64,000 nucleotides of DNA. It comes from Frigidibacter oleivorans (lineage in GTDB: Bacteria > Pseudomonadota > Alphaproteobacteria > Rhodobacterales > Rhodobacteraceae). The notes beneath the pieces are model-generated. The model made no database searches. It was given only the letters and a program-made list of their open reading frames with translations, and was not told where the DNA came from. Location of the stretch: contig NZ_RJRZ01000014.1 in NCBI RefSeq assembly GCF_003993775.1, forward strand, positions 29,500 through 93,499, read 5' to 3'. The position numbers were made by a program, and so were the translations under genes. The stretch's first letter is position 1; every line of letters begins with the position of its first letter. Positions 16,236 through 25,720 of this stretch are shown in pieces.

Positions 16236-17237
16236 ATGACGGTCAAGGTGGCGATCAACGGCTTCGGTCGGATCGGGCGCAACGTGCTGCGCGCGATCGT
16301 GGAATCGGGGCGCACCGACATCGAGGTGGTGGCGATCAACGATCTGGGCCCGGTCGAGACCAACGCCCATCTGATCCGCTTCGACAGCGTGCATGGCCGC
16401 TTTCCGGGTGAGGTGACGACGGGCGAGGACTGGATCGACGTGGGCCGCGGCCGGATGAAGGTGACGGCGGTGCGCAACCCCGCCGAACTTCCCTGGGACG
16501 GGGTGGACATCGCGCTGGAATGCACCGGCATCTTCGCCGACCGCGACAAGGCGGCAGCGCATCTGCAGAACGGGTCCAAGCGGGTGCTGGTCTCGGCCCC
16601 GGCGACGGGCGCCGACAAGACCATCGTCTTCGGCGTCAATGACGGCTCGCTGACGGCCGGGGACCTGGTGGTGTCGAACGCCTCCTGCACCACCAACTGC
16701 CTCGCCCCGGTGGCCAAGGTGCTGAACGACTCCATCGGCATCGCCAAGGGCTTCATGACCACGATCCACAGCTATACGGGCGACCAGCCGACGCTCGACA
16801 CGCTGCACAAGGACCTGTACCGCGCCCGCGCCGCGGCGATGAGCATGATCCCCACCTCGACCGGCGCGGCCAAGGCCGTCGGTCTGGTCCTGCCGGAACT
16901 GAAGGGCCGGCTCGACGGCGTGTCGATCCGGGTGCCGACGCCCAATGTCTCGGTCGTGGACCTGACCTTCGAGGCGGCGCGCGAGACCACGGTCGAGGAG
17001 ATCAACGCCGCAATCCGCGGTGCGGCGGACGGCCCGCTGAAGGGCATCCTCGGCTATACCGACCGGCCGAACGTGTCGATCGACTTCAACCACGACCCCC
17101 ACAGCTCGACCTTCGCGATGGACCAGACCAAGGTCATGGAGGGCACCTTCTGCCGCATCCTGACCTGGTATGACAACGAATGGGGCTTCTCGAACCGGAT
17201 GAGCGACACCGCCGTGGCGATGGGCAAGCTGATCTGA
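16236..17237 (+). CDS. gap: Glyceraldehyde-3-phosphate dehydrogenase, NAD-type
   Basis: Second GAPDH, 333 residues, closely related to the first. Catalytic Cys151 lies in SNASCTTNC, the active-site His in [10 protein letters not shown], and the phosphate-binding segment is [17 protein letters not shown]. Residue 36 is Asp ([19 protein letters not shown]), the usual marker of NAD+ preference, in contrast to Ala in the upstream paralogue. ATG 16236 is chosen over an in-frame upstream codon because AGAGGAG sits 8 bases before it and [14 protein letters not shown] is the conserved N-terminus. It has its own candidate promoter with an overlapping palindrome. Convergent with transketolase. Confidence 0.95.
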   Translation: MTVKVAINGFGRIGRNVLRAIVESGRTDIEVVAINDLGPVETNAHLIRFDSVHGRFPGEVTTGEDWIDVGRGRMKVTAVRNPAELPWDGVDIALECTGIFADRDKAAAHLQNGSKRVLVSAPATGADKTIVFGVNDGSLTAGDLVVSNASCTTNCLAPVAKVLNDSIGIAKGFMTTIHSYTGDQPTLDTLHKDLYRARAAAMSMIPTSTGAAKAVGLVLPELKGRLDGVSIRVPTPNVSVVDLTFEAARETTVEEINAAIRGAADGPLKGILGYTDRPNVSIDFNHDPHSSTFAMDQTKVMEGTFCRILTWYDNEWGFSNRMSDTAVAMGKLI

Positions 17238-17256
17238 TCCCAAAGGGGGGCGGCCT

Positions 17257-17281
17257 TCGCGCCGCCGCCCCATCGCGGCAC
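17257..17281 (-). terminator. Hairpin between gap and tkt
   Basis: Perfect 8-bp stem GGGGCGGC / GCCGCCCC in the convergent 78-base gap. Read on the minus strand it lies 35 bases past the tkt stop and is followed by CCTTTGG, a short U-run; on the plus strand none follows. Likely tkt terminator, possibly shared. Confidence 0.45.
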
Positions 17282-17315
17282 GGGCGCGGCGACGGATGCC
17301 GCCGCGCCGCTGGCG

Positions 17316-19334
17316 TCAGAGCAGCGCCTTCACCTTCGCCGCCACCGCCTCGGCGGTGATGCCGAACTCGCGGTACAGCGTCTCGGCCGGGGCCGAGGCG
17401 CCGAAGCCCTCCATCCCCACGAAACCGGCCTTGGCCTCTTTGCCGCGCTCGGCCAGCAGCCAGCGGTCCCAGGGCATGCGTACCGCCGCCTCGACCGCGA
17501 CGCGTACCGGGCCGGCGGGCAGCACCTTGCGCCGCCAGGTCTCGTCCTGCGCGGCGAACAGCTCCATGCAAGGCATGGACACGACGCGGGTGCCGATGCC
17601 CTCGGCCTCCAGCAGGTCGCGCGCCTTCATCGCCAGTTCGACCTCCGACCCCGTCGCCATGACGATCGCCTGACGCTTGCCCGTCGCCTCGGCCAGCACA
17701 TAGCCGCCGCGGGCGGTCAGGTTCTGGTTCGTGTGCTCGCGCCGCAGGGTCGGCAGGTTCTGCCGGCTCAGCGCCAGCACCGAGGGCGTGCGTTCGGCCG
17801 TCAGCGCCAGTTCCCAGGCCTCGGCGGTCTCGATCACGTCGGCGGGGCGGAAGGTCCAGGTGTTGGGCGTGGCGCGGCAGATCGCCAGATGCTCGACCGG
17901 CTGGTGGGTCGGCCCGTCCTCGCCCAGACCGATGGAGTCATGCGTCATCACATAGACCGCCGGCACGCCCATCAGTGCCGACAGCCGCATCGCCCCCCGC
18001 GCATAGTCGGTGAAGCAGAAGAAGGTGCCGCCATAGGGCCGCACGCCGCCATGCAGCCACAGCCCGTTCATCGCGGCGGCCATGCCATGTTCGCGGATGC
18101 CGTAATGGATGTAGCGGCCCTTGCGGTCGGTGGCGCTGAAGACGCCCAGATCGGCGGTCTTGGTCAGGTTCGACCCGGTCAGGTCGGCCGAACCGCCAAG
18201 CGCCTCGGGCACCACCGGGTTGACCGCGGCCAGCACCATCTCGCTCGCCTTGCGGGTGGCGACCTTCGGCGCGGCTTCGGACTGGGCCTTCTTGAAGGCG
18301 CGGATCGCGCCGGACAGCTTCTTGGCCATCCCGCCCGACATCTGCCGTTCGAACTCCGCCCGCTTGTTGGCCGGCAGCTCTGCCAGCCGGCCTTCCCAGG
18401 CGGCGCGTTCGGCACCGCCGCGCGATCCGATCTCCAGCCAGGCGGCGCGGATGTCCTCGGGGATCTCGAAGGCACCGTGCGGCCAGCCGTACAGATCCTT
18501 GGTCGCCGCGATCTCGGTATCGCCGAGCGGCGAGCCATGGGCGGCATAGCTGTCGGCCTTGGTGGGCGCGCCAAAGCCGATGATCGTCTTGCAATCGACC
18601 ATCACCGGGCCCTCGGCGGCCTTCGCTTCGGTCAGGACGCGGTCGATATCTTCGGGGTCATGGCCGTCGCAATGCAGCACCGTCCAGCCCGAGGCGGCGA
18701 AGCGGGCGCGCTGGTCGGTCGAATCCGACATCGACACCCGGCCGTCGATGGTGATGTCGTTGTTGTCCCACAGCACGATCAGGTTGTTCAGCTTCAGGTG
18801 GCCCGCCAGGCCGATCGCCTCCTGGCTGATGCCCTCCATCAGGCAGCCGTCGCCCGAGATGACCCAGGTGCGGTGATCGACGATCTTCTTGCCGAAGCGC
18901 GCCTGCAGCGACTGTTCGGCGATGGCCATGCCCACGGCGGTGGCGATGCCCTGGCCCAGCGGGCCGGTCGTCGTCTCGATCGCCTCGACCAGGAAATTTT
19001 CCGGGTGGCCCGCGGTCAGCGCGCCCCATTGCCGGAAGGACTTGATCTGGTCCAGCGTGATCTGCGCATCGCCGCACAGGTGCAGCAGGCCATAGATCAG
19101 CATCGAGCCATGGCCCGCCGACAGCACGAAACGGTCGCGGTCGGCCCAGTGCGGCGCGGTCGCGTCGAACTTCAGATGCTTGCCGAACAGCACGGTCGCG
19201 ACATCGGCCATGCCCATCGGCATGCCGGGATGGCCGGAATTGGCGGCCTGCACCGCATCCATGGCCAGCGCGCGCAGGGCGGCGGCCTTCATCCAGTGAT
19301 CGGGGTGGCGCGCGCGCAGCGTGGCGATATCCAA
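17316..19334 (-). CDS. tkt: Transketolase
   Basis: Thiamine diphosphate enzyme transferring two-carbon ketol units in the pentose phosphate and, where present, Calvin cycles. The 672-residue length is standard. Visible features are the N-terminal [18 protein letters not shown], the TPP-binding [13 protein letters not shown] followed by the NN dipeptide in [28 protein letters not shown], the pyrimidine-binding domain from about residue 350 (GSADLTGSN), and the active-site [17 protein letters not shown] and [16 protein letters not shown]. It is a single gene on the minus strand, convergent with the second gap. The 229-base upstream region contains a CCGGGGG-TAAA-CCCCCGG hairpin (19440-19457) and CGCTAA at 19466-19471, a weak half-match to the gap palindrome. 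Confidence 0.97.
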   Translation of the reverse strand: MDIATLRARHPDHWMKAAALRALAMDAVQAANSGHPGMPMGMADVATVLFGKHLKFDATAPHWADRDRFVLSAGHGSMLIYGLLHLCGDAQITLDQIKSFRQWGALTAGHPENFLVEAIETTTGPLGQGIATAVGMAIAEQSLQARFGKKIVDHRTWVISGDGCLMEGISQEAIGLAGHLKLNNLIVLWDNNDITIDGRVSMSDSTDQRARFAASGWTVLHCDGHDPEDIDRVLTEAKAAEGPVMVDCKTIIGFGAPTKADSYAAHGSPLGDTEIAATKDLYGWPHGAFEIPEDIRAAWLEIGSRGGAERAAWEGRLAELPANKRAEFERQMSGGMAKKLSGAIRAFKKAQSEAAPKVATRKASEMVLAAVNPVVPEALGGSADLTGSNLTKTADLGVFSATDRKGRYIHYGIREHGMAAAMNGLWLHGGVRPYGGTFFCFTDYARGAMRLSALMGVPAVYVMTHDSIGLGEDGPTHQPVEHLAICRATPNTWTFRPADVIETAEAWELALTAERTPSVLALSRQNLPTLRREHTNQNLTARGGYVLAEATGKRQAIVMATGSEVELAMKARDLLEAEGIGTRVVSMPCMELFAAQDETWRRKVLPAGPVRVAVEAAVRMPWDRWLLAERGKEAKAGFVGMEGFGASAPAETLYREFGITAEAVAAKVKALL

Positions 19335-19563
19335 GGCAGGCGTCCTTCGGCAGGGGTGGTCGCGTTTGCGCGTTCAATAGCAGCAACGCCCCCGATATCA
19401 AGCGCGGCGGGACGGAACGGCGGCGGAGAGCCGGCGAAACCGGGGGTAAACCCCCGGCCACTTTCCGCTAAGATCGCGTGAAACGCCCACGGCGTCCGAT
19501 TCGCCAGCAGGCGGCGACAAGGGGACCGGCGGGCCGAACGACACCCGGAACGGGGATGAGCGG

Positions 19564-20139
19564 ATGAGTGACATTACCGAACTGGAACGGCGGCTGAGCG
19601 CCGCGCTCGACCGTATCGGCGCGGGGCTGGACGATCTGGCGGCGCGGCCCCGGCCGGGCCCGGGCGAGGCGCCGGTCATGGCGCCCGTCGCGGCGCCCGA
19701 CGCAGGCCCCGGCGATCACGGCGGCGAGTTCAACGGCGACGAACGCGGCGCGGCCGAAGCCGAGATCGCCGCGCTGCAAGAGGCGCTGGAGGCCGAGCGC
19801 ACCGCCAACAAGCAGCTGACCGAGCGCGTGCGCGCCATCCGCGAACGGCAGGAAACGGCGGTGGCGGCGCTGGAACAGCGGGTGCAGCGGCTGACGGAAC
19901 TGCTGGACCGGGGCGGGGCGGAATCGGCGCGGCTGCGCCGGGCCAACGGCCAGCTGCGCGAGATGAACCAGAGCCTGCGCGCCGCGATGGAACAGGGCCT
20001 GCCGGAGCCGCATCTGATCAACCGCGCGATGATGGCGGAGCTGGAGGGCCTGCGCGCGGTGCGCGCCGCCGAGGCGGCCGAGATCGACGAGATCCTGTCG
20101 GAACTGCGGCCCCTGATCGGCGAGGTGAGCCATGCCTGA
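19564..20139 (+). CDS. Coiled-coil protein upstream of zapA
   Basis: Protein of 191 residues without recognised enzymatic motifs. An N-terminal helix (SDITELERRLSAALDRIGAG) is followed by a Pro/Ala/Gly-rich linker at about 30-58. A long coiled coil then runs from about 62 to 150 (EIAALQEALEAERTANKQ, VRAIRERQETAVAALEQR), with a last conserved-looking helix ending ELRPLIGEV. It overlaps zapA by 8 bases, so translation is probably coupled. Pairing with zapA is frequent in Rhodobacterales and suggests a role at the division site, which is inference. The protein has no signal peptide or membrane segment and should be cytoplasmic. Confidence 0.82.
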   Translation: MSDITELERRLSAALDRIGAGLDDLAARPRPGPGEAPVMAPVAAPDAGPGDHGGEFNGDERGAAEAEIAALQEALEAERTANKQLTERVRAIRERQETAVAALEQRVQRLTELLDRGGAESARLRRANGQLREMNQSLRAAMEQGLPEPHLINRAMMAELEGLRAVRAAEAAEIDEILSELRPLIGEVSHA

Positions 20140-20533
20140 GATCACGATCCATATCGGCGGGCGGGATTTCGCCGTCGCCTGCCAGGACGGCGAGGAGCCC
20201 TTCCTGCAGGCCGCGGCAGCGATGCTGGACGGCGAGGCGCAGTCGCTGACCGGCCAGTTGGGCCGGATGCCCGAGGCGCGGATGCTGCTGATGGCGGGGC
20301 TGATGCTGGCCGACCGCACCGCCGGTCAGGATGAACGGCTGGCGGCGGCCGAGGCGCGGGCGGCGGCGGCCGAGGCGGCGCTGGCCGCGATCAAGGCCGA
20401 TCCGCCGCGGGTCGAGGTGCCGGCGATCCCGCAGATCGTCATCGATACGCTGGCGGAACTGGCCGCGCGGGCCGAGGCGCTGGCGGACAGGGCCGAGGAA
20501 CAGGCGGCAGAGGATCAGGCGGCACCCGTCTGA
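20132..20533 (+). CDS. zapA: Cell division protein ZapA
   Basis: FtsZ-ring-associated protein of 133 residues. The N-terminal ZapA fold shows EITIHIGGRDFAVACQDGEE, then FLQAAAAMLDGEAQSL and RMLLMAGLMLADRTAG. The C-terminal part is a helical, Ala/Glu-rich coiled coil (AAAEARAAAAEAALAAI; LAELAARAEALADRAEEQ), longer than in E. coli ZapA. It starts inside the 3' end of the coiled-coil gene. Family assignment is good; the extended tail could mediate pairing with the upstream coiled-coil protein. Confidence 0.88.
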   Translation: MPEITIHIGGRDFAVACQDGEEPFLQAAAAMLDGEAQSLTGQLGRMPEARMLLMAGLMLADRTAGQDERLAAAEARAAAAEAALAAIKADPPRVEVPAIPQIVIDTLAELAARAEALADRAEEQAAEDQAAPV

Positions 20534-20598
20534 CGGCAGCGGTTCCAAGGCGGCGGTGCGACGGCGGGGGCGGGGGCTTGGCGGCCCCCGATCCCGGG

Positions 20599-21003
20599 TC
20601 AGGCGTTGGCTTCGCGGATCTTGTCGGCGGCGGCCTTGTCATAGGGCACGCCGGCCTGTTCGAACAGCGCGTCGAGCTCGCCGGACAGCGTCATCTCGGT
20701 GATGATGTCGCAGCCGCCCACGAACTCGCCCTTCACATACAGCTGCGGGATCGTCGGCCAGTCGGAGAAATCCTTGATCCCCTGACGGATCGACGGGTCG
20801 GCCAGCACGTCGACATCGGCGAAATCGACGCCCATGTAGTTCAGGACGCCCGCGACGCGGCTGGAAAAGCCGCATTTCGGCATCGACTTGCTGCCCTTCA
20901 TGAACAGCACCACGGCATTGGTCCCGATCAGGCTGCGGATGCGGTCCAGCGCGGGATTGTCGGCGGTTGCGTCGGCGGTGACTTCGGGGGTTGCTTCGGA
21001 CAT
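20599..21003 (-). CDS. grxD: Monothiol glutaredoxin (Grx4/GrxD type)
   Basis: CGFS-type glutaredoxin that binds and transfers [2Fe-2S] clusters, usually in partnership with BolA. The signature MPKCGFSSR is followed by the glutathione-binding [20 protein letters not shown] and the C-terminal [13 protein letters not shown]. The 134-residue length exceeds the usual ~110 because of an N-terminal Ala/Thr/Asp-rich extension of about 15 residues ([17 protein letters not shown]). It is 58 bases downstream of the BolA gene on the same strand, the typical pairing. The start at 21003 is the only ATG before the conserved [17 protein letters not shown]. Confidence 0.95.
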   Translation of the reverse strand: MSEATPEVTADATADNPALDRIRSLIGTNAVVLFMKGSKSMPKCGFSSRVAGVLNYMGVDFADVDVLADPSIRQGIKDFSDWPTIPQLYVKGEFVGGCDIITEMTLSGELDALFEQAGVPYDKAAADKIREANA

Positions 21004-21061
21004 GGGGTTTCCTCGGGTGGGGCCGCGCGCCCCGGGGGCGGCGGCCGAGTGGGGTGGTCCC

Positions 21062-21304
21062 TCAGGCGGGAACCTTCGTCGTCAGCGCAAGCGCGTGCAG
21101 CGCGCCGTTCGGACCGTCCATCTTGCCTTTCAGCGAGGCGTAGACCGCCCGCTGCTGCTGCACCCGGTTCATGCCGCGGAAGCTTTCGTCCACGACCTCG
21201 GCCGCCCAGTGGTTGCCGTCGCCGGCGAGGTCGGTGATCGTGATTTTCGCATTCGGGAAGCTCTCGCGGATGAGGGCCTCGATGTCATGCGCTTCCATCG
21301 CCAT
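21062..21304 (-). CDS. BolA-family protein
   Basis: Small protein of 80 residues (78 if the third-codon ATG at 21298 is used) of the BolA/IbaG family, which forms [2Fe-2S]-bridged heterodimers with CGFS glutaredoxins in iron sensing and cluster delivery. Key features are [19 protein letters not shown], the invariant-type His in [13 protein letters not shown], and [16 protein letters not shown]. The gene lies between purL and grxD on the minus strand, an arrangement conserved widely in Alphaproteobacteria. Confidence 0.93.
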   Translation of the reverse strand: MAMEAHDIEALIRESFPNAKITITDLAGDGNHWAAEVVDESFRGMNRVQQQRAVYASLKGKMDGPNGALHALALTTKVPA

Positions 21305-21423
21305 GGGTGGAGTCCTTGCTGCCTGATGCCCAAGATGTAGCCCTTGCGCCGGAACGGGACAAGGGCCGCGCCGGCCCGAATGCCGCCGGGCGGGCCATGG
21401 ACAGGGCCGGTGCCGGGGGCGGA

Positions 21424-23583
21424 TCAGGCCACCGCCGCCGCGAAGGCCCCGCGATAGAGCGCCGAGAGTTCCGCCAACGCCGCGTTGTCGCCGCCGAGGC
21501 TGACCGCGTCGCCGCCGAACCGGCCGACCCGCGCCACGGGCACGCCCGCCGCCGCGGCCGCAGCCTCCAGCGCCTCGGCCCCCGCGGCGTCGCAGGCGAC
21601 CAGATAGCGGGCCTGATCCTCGCCGAAGAGGGTGGCGATGTCGGCGGGGTCCAGCGTCACGCCCAGACCCGCCGCCTCTGCCATCTCGAAGGCGGCCAGC
21701 GCCATCCCGCCATCCGACAGGTCGGTTGCGGCGCGCAGATGCGCGCGGTTGGCCTGCAGGAAGGTGCCGTGGCGGCGCTCGGCCTCCAGATCCACGGGGG
21801 GCGCGTCGCCCGCCTCGATCCCGAAGGCCTCGGCCAGCAGCGCCGACTGGCCCAGATGGCCTTCGGTCGTGCCGATCACCAGCGCCAGATCGCCGTCGCC
21901 CGGCAGGCCCGCGATGATGTCGGCGGTGGAGGCCAGCAGACCCACGGCGCCGATGGTCGGGGTGGGCAGGATCGGCTGGCCGTCGGTTTCGTTGTAAAGC
22001 GACACGTTGCCCGACACGATCGGGAAGTCGAGCGCGCGGCAGGCTTCGCCGATGCCCTGGATCGCGCCGACGAACTGGCCCATGATCTCAGGCTTTTCGG
22101 GGTTGCCGAAGTTCAGGTTGTCGGTCGCGGCAAGGGGCGTCGCACCCACGGCGATCAGGTTGCGCCACGCTTCGGCCACCGCCTGCTTGCCACCCTCGAA
22201 CGGATTGGCGCGGACATAGCGGGGGGTAACGTCGCTGGTGAAGGCCAGCGCCTTGCCCGAGCCGTGAACGCGGACGATCCCCGCGCCCAGACCCGGCGCG
22301 CGGATCGTGTCGGCCATCACCGTGGTGTCGTACTGTTCCCAGACCCAGCCCTTGTGCGCATGGGAGGGCGCGCCGATCAGCGCCCTGAGCGCGTCGATGG
22401 CGCCGATACGCGGCACCGGGCCAAGCGGCGCGGCCGGCGGCGTCTCGACCCAGGGCCGGTCGTATTCAGGCGCGTTCGAGGACAGTTTCGACAGCGGCAG
22501 GTCGGCCTTCACCTCGTTGCCGTGCAGGATCAGGAAGCGGTCCTCGGGGATCGTCTCGCCCACGATGGCGAAGTCCAGATCCCATTTCTCGAAGATCGCC
22601 CGCGCCTCGGCCTCGCGTTCGGGCTTCAGCACCATCAGCATCCGTTCCTGGCTTTCCGAGAGCATCATCTCGTAGGCCGTCATGTTCTTCTCGCGCTGCG
22701 GCACGTCGTCGAGCTGCAGCCGGATGCCGAGCCCGCCCTTGTCGCCCATCTCGACCGCCGAACAGGTCAGCCCCGCCGCACCCATGTCCTGGATCGAGAT
22801 CACCGCGCCCGAGGCCATGAGTTCGAGGCAGGCCTCCAGCAGCCGCTTTTCGGTGAAGGGGTCGCCCACCTGCACCGTCGGGCGCTTCTCCTCGATGGTA
22901 TCGTCGAATTCGGCGCTGGCCATGGTCGCGCCGCCGACGCCGTCGCGCCCGGTCTTGGCCCCCAGATAGACGACGGGCATCCCCACGCCCGAGGCGGCGG
23001 AATAGAAGATCGCGTCGGTCTCGGCCAGGCCCGCCGCGAAGGCATTCACCAGGCAGTTGCCGTTGTAGGAGGGGTGAAAGCGCACCTCGCCCCCCACGTT
23101 CGGCACGCCGAAGGCATTGCCATAGCCGCCGATGCCCTCGACCACGCCCTTGACCAGATGCGCGGTCTTGGGATGCGAGGGCGCGCCGAAGCTCAGCGCG
23201 TCCATGGCGGCGATGGGCCGGGCGCCCATGGTGAACACGTCGCGCAGGATGCCGCCCACCCCGGTCGCCGCGCCCTGATGCGGCTCGATGTAAGAGGGGT
23301 GGTTGTGGCTTTCCATCTTGAAGATCACCGCCTGCCCGTCGCCGATATCGACGACGCCGGCATTCTCGCCCGGGCCGCAGATCACCTGCGGGCCGGTGGT
23401 GTGCAGGGTCCGCAGCCATTTCTTCGACGACTTGTAGGAACAGTGCTCGTTCCACATCGCCGAGAAGATGCCGAGTTCGGTGAAGGTCGGGGGGCGGCCG
23501 ATGATGTCGAGGATCCGCTGGTATTCGTCGGCCTTCAGGCCATGGGCGGCGATCAGCTCGGGGGTGATCTGCGGGTCCTGCAT
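21424..23583 (-). CDS. purL: Phosphoribosylformylglycinamidine synthase subunit PurL
   Basis: Large subunit of the FGAM synthase of purine synthesis, working with PurQ (glutaminase) and PurS. The 719-residue length is that of the short, multi-subunit PurL class. Visible motifs: N-terminal linker and [13 protein letters not shown], then [23 protein letters not shown] (read as two parts) around the active site, [20 protein letters not shown] [13 protein letters not shown], and the second-domain [12 protein letters not shown] and [15 protein letters not shown] 23583 matches the family N-terminus. Upstream of it lie about 300 bases without a gene. Confidence 0.97.
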   Translation of the reverse strand: MQDPQITPELIAAHGLKADEYQRILDIIGRPPTFTELGIFSAMWNEHCSYKSSKKWLRTLHTTGPQVICGPGENAGVVDIGDGQAVIFKMESHNHPSYIEPHQGAATGVGGILRDVFTMGARPIAAMDALSFGAPSHPKTAHLVKGVVEGIGGYGNAFGVPNVGGEVRFHPSYNGNCLVNAFAAGLAETDAIFYSAASGVGMPVVYLGAKTGRDGVGGATMASAEFDDTIEEKRPTVQVGDPFTEKRLLEACLELMASGAVISIQDMGAAGLTCSAVEMGDKGGLGIRLQLDDVPQREKNMTAYEMMLSESQERMLMVLKPEREAEARAIFEKWDLDFAIVGETIPEDRFLILHGNEVKADLPLSKLSSNAPEYDRPWVETPPAAPLGPVPRIGAIDALRALIGAPSHAHKGWVWEQYDTTVMADTIRAPGLGAGIVRVHGSGKALAFTSDVTPRYVRANPFEGGKQAVAEAWRNLIAVGATPLAATDNLNFGNPEKPEIMGQFVGAIQGIGEACRALDFPIVSGNVSLYNETDGQPILPTPTIGAVGLLASTADIIAGLPGDGDLALVIGTTEGHLGQSALLAEAFGIEAGDAPPVDLEAERRHGTFLQANRAHLRAATDLSDGGMALAAFEMAEAAGLGVTLDPADIATLFGEDQARYLVACDAAGAEALEAAAAAAGVPVARVGRFGGDAVSLGGDNAALAELSALYRGAFAAAVA

Positions 23584-23698
23584 GAATCCGTCCTTGCATC
23601 GGGGGCGCGGGTAAAGTGCGGCGCATCTCTAGGGGATGCGCCGGATGCAGGAAAGGGGGTTGTGCCGGCCCGGGCCGCAAATGGCGCGGCGGGCGATA

Positions 23699-23736
23699 GC
23701 CGGGGTGGGGTGAAGACGCCGGGGTGGGGTGAAGAC
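23699..23736. repeat. Perfect 19-bp tandem duplication
   Basis: The unit GCCGGGGTGGGGTGAAGAC occurs twice head to tail (23699-23717 and 23718-23736) with no mismatch, in non-coding DNA upstream of purL. Probably a recent slippage product; copy number could vary between strains. Confidence 0.85.
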
Positions 23737-23745
23737 ATGGAAAAG

Positions 23746-23766
23746 GCGCGCACCCGAGGTGCGCGC
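23746..23766 (-). terminator. Rho-independent terminator of the exported-protein gene
   Basis: Nine-base perfect stem GCGCGCACC / GGTGCGCGC with a 3-base loop. On the minus strand it is followed by CCTTTTCC and lies about 125 bases past the stop of the exported protein at 23890. Confidence 0.6.
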
Positions 23767-23889
23767 TCTGTTCCCGCAACGGTCCACCGCGAAGCGGCGT
23801 GCCGGAGTGCCGGGACCGTGGCCCCGGCCATTCCCGGACGTCTCCCGCAGGACGCCGCAGGGATCGGCGGGCGAACCCGCCGAAAACCG

Positions 23890-24318
23890 TCAGTTCATTT
23901 GCACCGAGCTTTCGAATTCGGTCCGGCTCATCGGCACCATGTAGCGGCCGTCGCTGTCCATCGAGGGCGACTCGGTCAGCGTCAGCGTGCCTTCGCCCGA
24001 CATGCCCATCGCGGTATCCGGGGTCAGCACGATGACCGTGCTGCCGCCGTCGACGGTCGCGCTGCTGACAGTGCCCAGGACCACGCCGTCGCTCGACACC
24101 ACGGTGCCGCCGGCCATGTTGCCGAGATCGCTCGCGGTGGTCATCGAGTTCTGCGGTTCGGCCGCGGCGCTGGTGCCGGCGGTGTTGCCGTCCTGCGCGG
24201 GCACGGATTCCTGTTCGGCATCGGTGTTCTGCGCGGTGGCCGCGATCGGCGCGGCGACCAGCCCGGCGATGGCGAGGGGGGCGAGCGAGGCGGCGAGGGT
24301 CTTGCGGAGGTCGATCAT
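23890..24318 (-). CDS. Exported protein with PRC-barrel-like segment
   Basis: Predicted periplasmic protein of 142 residues. MIDLRKTLAASLAPLAIAGL and the following AAPIAATAQ form a signal peptide with cleavage after ATA-Q or TAQ. The mature chain starts with an acidic, low-complexity linker. From about residue 66 it reads ASDLGNMAGGTVVSSDGVVL then GTVSSATVDGGSTVIVLT, the pattern of a PRC-barrel beta fold (conserved Gly after strand one). The C-terminus is SRTEFESSVQMN. The start at 24318 is supported by AAAGGGAAA upstream. Function unknown; proteins of this type in Rhodobacterales are usually annotated as hypothetical or PRC-barrel proteins. Confidence 0.75.
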   Translation of the reverse strand: MIDLRKTLAASLAPLAIAGLVAAPIAATAQNTDAEQESVPAQDGNTAGTSAAAEPQNSMTTASDLGNMAGGTVVSSDGVVLGTVSSATVDGGSTVIVLTPDTAMGMSGEGTLTLTESPSMDSDGRYMVPMSRTEFESSVQMN

Positions 24319-24498
24319 CTGATTTCCCTTTCTGATCCTTGCGGCTGCGTCGCCCCGGAACCTCTCGGGTGCCTCGGGGACCGGCAGCACGGGCCGGGGT
24401 GGCGCCGTTTCAGCAAAGAAATGATCGGGACGGGGCGCAGTTCCTTCACGCCGCCGTGAGCGCACCGGCCCGCGCGGGTGCATCGGCCGCGCAGCGCG

Positions 24499-24526
24499 AA
24501 AAAAAAGGCCGAGCCTAAGCTCGGCC
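24499..24526 (-). terminator. Strong Rho-independent terminator
   Basis: Perfect 8-bp stem GGCCGAGC / GCTCGGCC with a 4-base loop, followed on the minus strand by eight T (24506-24499). This is the strongest intrinsic terminator in the window. It ends the candidate small RNA, and possibly readthrough from the LysR gene 183 bases upstream. Confidence 0.88.
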
Positions 24527-24583
24527 GAAGTCCAACAGGGAGGTATGAAGTCGCGCAGAGTTTCCTCACGAACGCGTCTTCGC
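24499..24583 (-). ncRNA. Candidate small RNA with anti-Shine-Dalgarno motif
   Basis: In the 390-base stretch without a protein gene (24319-24708) the minus strand shows the layout of a regulatory RNA. A possible promoter TTGATA (24617-24612) stands 17 bases before TAAATG (24594-24589). Next comes a hairpin with stem GAAGACGCG (24581-24573) pairing CGCGACTTC (24555-24547) with one A-A mismatch, capped by an inner GAG-GAAA-CTC hairpin (GNRA loop). A single-stranded ACCTCCCTG (24544-24536) complementary to Shine-Dalgarno sequences follows, then a terminator with eight T. Length would be about 85 nt. No database family was recognised; it could alternatively be a processed 3' end of the LysR transcript. 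Confidence 0.55.
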
Positions 24584-24708
24584 AGATGCATTTATGGGCA
24601 GTGTATGAACATATCAAGGCGAAAGGCCCGAGCTGCGCGCAGGTCCGCTATGCGCGGCGGGAATACCACAGGTTGTGGCTCGCCGCGCGGCGGGCAGCTG
24701 CGACCGGC

Positions 24709-25617
24709 TCAGCCCTGGCCCGCCTCGTCGATCTGCCGCTTGCGATAGGCAAGGATTTCCTCGGTCACGAAATCGCGGAACGCGCCCACGCGCTTCGACT
24801 GGCGCAGCTCCTCGGGATAGGCGAGGAAGACCGGCACCTCTGCCGACAGCACCTCGGGCAGGACATGCACCAGATGCGGGAAATCGTCGGTCAGATAGTC
24901 GGGCAGCACCCCGATGCCCACGTTGTTCAGCACGCCCTGCAACACGCCGAAATAGTTGTTCACGAACAGATGCGACGGGATGTCGAAGCCCATCAGCTTC
25001 TGCACCAGCAGCGCCCCGGCCGCCACCTGCACCGAGGTCGGGTTCTGGCAGATCAGCCGGTGGTTCTGGATGTCCTCCAGCCGTTCCGGGGTGCCGCGCG
25101 CCTCCAGATAGGCCTCGGTCGCGTAAAGGCGCATGCGGATGTTCAGCAGCCGCTTGCGGATCAGGTCGGCCTGGCTCGGCTCCTTCATCCGGATCGCCAC
25201 ATCCGCCTCGCGCATCGGCAGGTCGAGCACGCGCTCTTCCAGCATCAGGTCGATGGTCAGGTCGGGATAGCGTTCGTAAAGCTTGGTCAGCCTGGGGGCG
25301 AGCCACAGCGTGCCGAAGCCCATCGTCGCCGTGACCTTCAGCGTGCCATAGACCTCTTCCTCGCTGTCGCGGATGCGCGCGGCGGCGGCATCGAGCCGCT
25401 TGGTCATCGAGCGCGTCGCCTCGAACAGCAGCTCGCCCTGTTCGGTGAGAATCAGCCCCCGCGCGTGGCGGTGGAACAGGGTGGTGTTCAGGCTCTCTTC
25501 CAGCGCGCGGATCTGGCGGGAAACCGCCGACTGGCTCAGATGCAGGGTGTCGCCGGCGTGGGTCAGGCTGCCCGCGTCTGCCACGGCGTGAAAGATTCGC
25601 AGTCTGTCCCAGTCCAT
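24709..25617 (-). CDS. LysR-family transcriptional regulator, divergent from indolepyruvate oxidoreductase
   Basis: Regulator of 302 residues. N-terminal winged helix: MDWDRLRIFHAVADAGSLTH, then LHLSQSAVSRQIRALEE, FHRHARGLILTEQGELL. The effector domain follows from about residue 90 (GTLKVTATMGFGTLWLAPRL, PMREADVAIRM). The start at 25617 is chosen because AAAGG stands 7 bases upstream and the sequence matches the conserved LysR N-terminus; ATG codons at 25632 and 25659 would add unconserved residues. It is divergent from the ferredoxin oxidoreductase gene with 180 bases between, holding two inverted repeats, so regulation of that gene and of itself is the natural hypothesis. Confidence 0.92.
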   Translation of the reverse strand: MDWDRLRIFHAVADAGSLTHAGDTLHLSQSAVSRQIRALEESLNTTLFHRHARGLILTEQGELLFEATRSMTKRLDAAAARIRDSEEEVYGTLKVTATMGFGTLWLAPRLTKLYERYPDLTIDLMLEERVLDLPMREADVAIRMKEPSQADLIRKRLLNIRMRLYATEAYLEARGTPERLEDIQNHRLICQNPTSVQVAAGALLVQKLMGFDIPSHLFVNNYFGVLQGVLNNVGIGVLPDYLTDDFPHLVHVLPEVLSAEVPVFLAYPEELRQSKRVGAFRDFVTEEILAYRKRQIDEAGQG

Positions 25618-25720
25618 CCCGATGCCTTTCATGCGCGGCCAGCGGTCGCATCTGCGCAAAGATTACATGGCTGCATTGCACCCCCTACATAGGATGCCCG
25701 GGAAAAGGAAACGGGAAAGT

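Larger units (their letters stand above)
23584..23889. other. 306-base gene-free stretch between purL and an exported-protein gene
   Basis: Holds the purL promoter region (minus strand), a 19-base perfect tandem duplication (23699-23736), a minus-strand terminator (23746-23766) and a CGGCGGG/CCCGCCG hairpin with a CGAA loop (UUCG on the minus strand) at 23865-23882, 8 bases past the neighbouring stop. No convincing open frame with a ribosome binding site. Confidence 0.7.

Noticed and set aside
21307..24459. 1050-residue plus-strand frame antisense to purL
   Set aside because: No recognisable motif; composition matches the reverse complement of PurL coding sequence.
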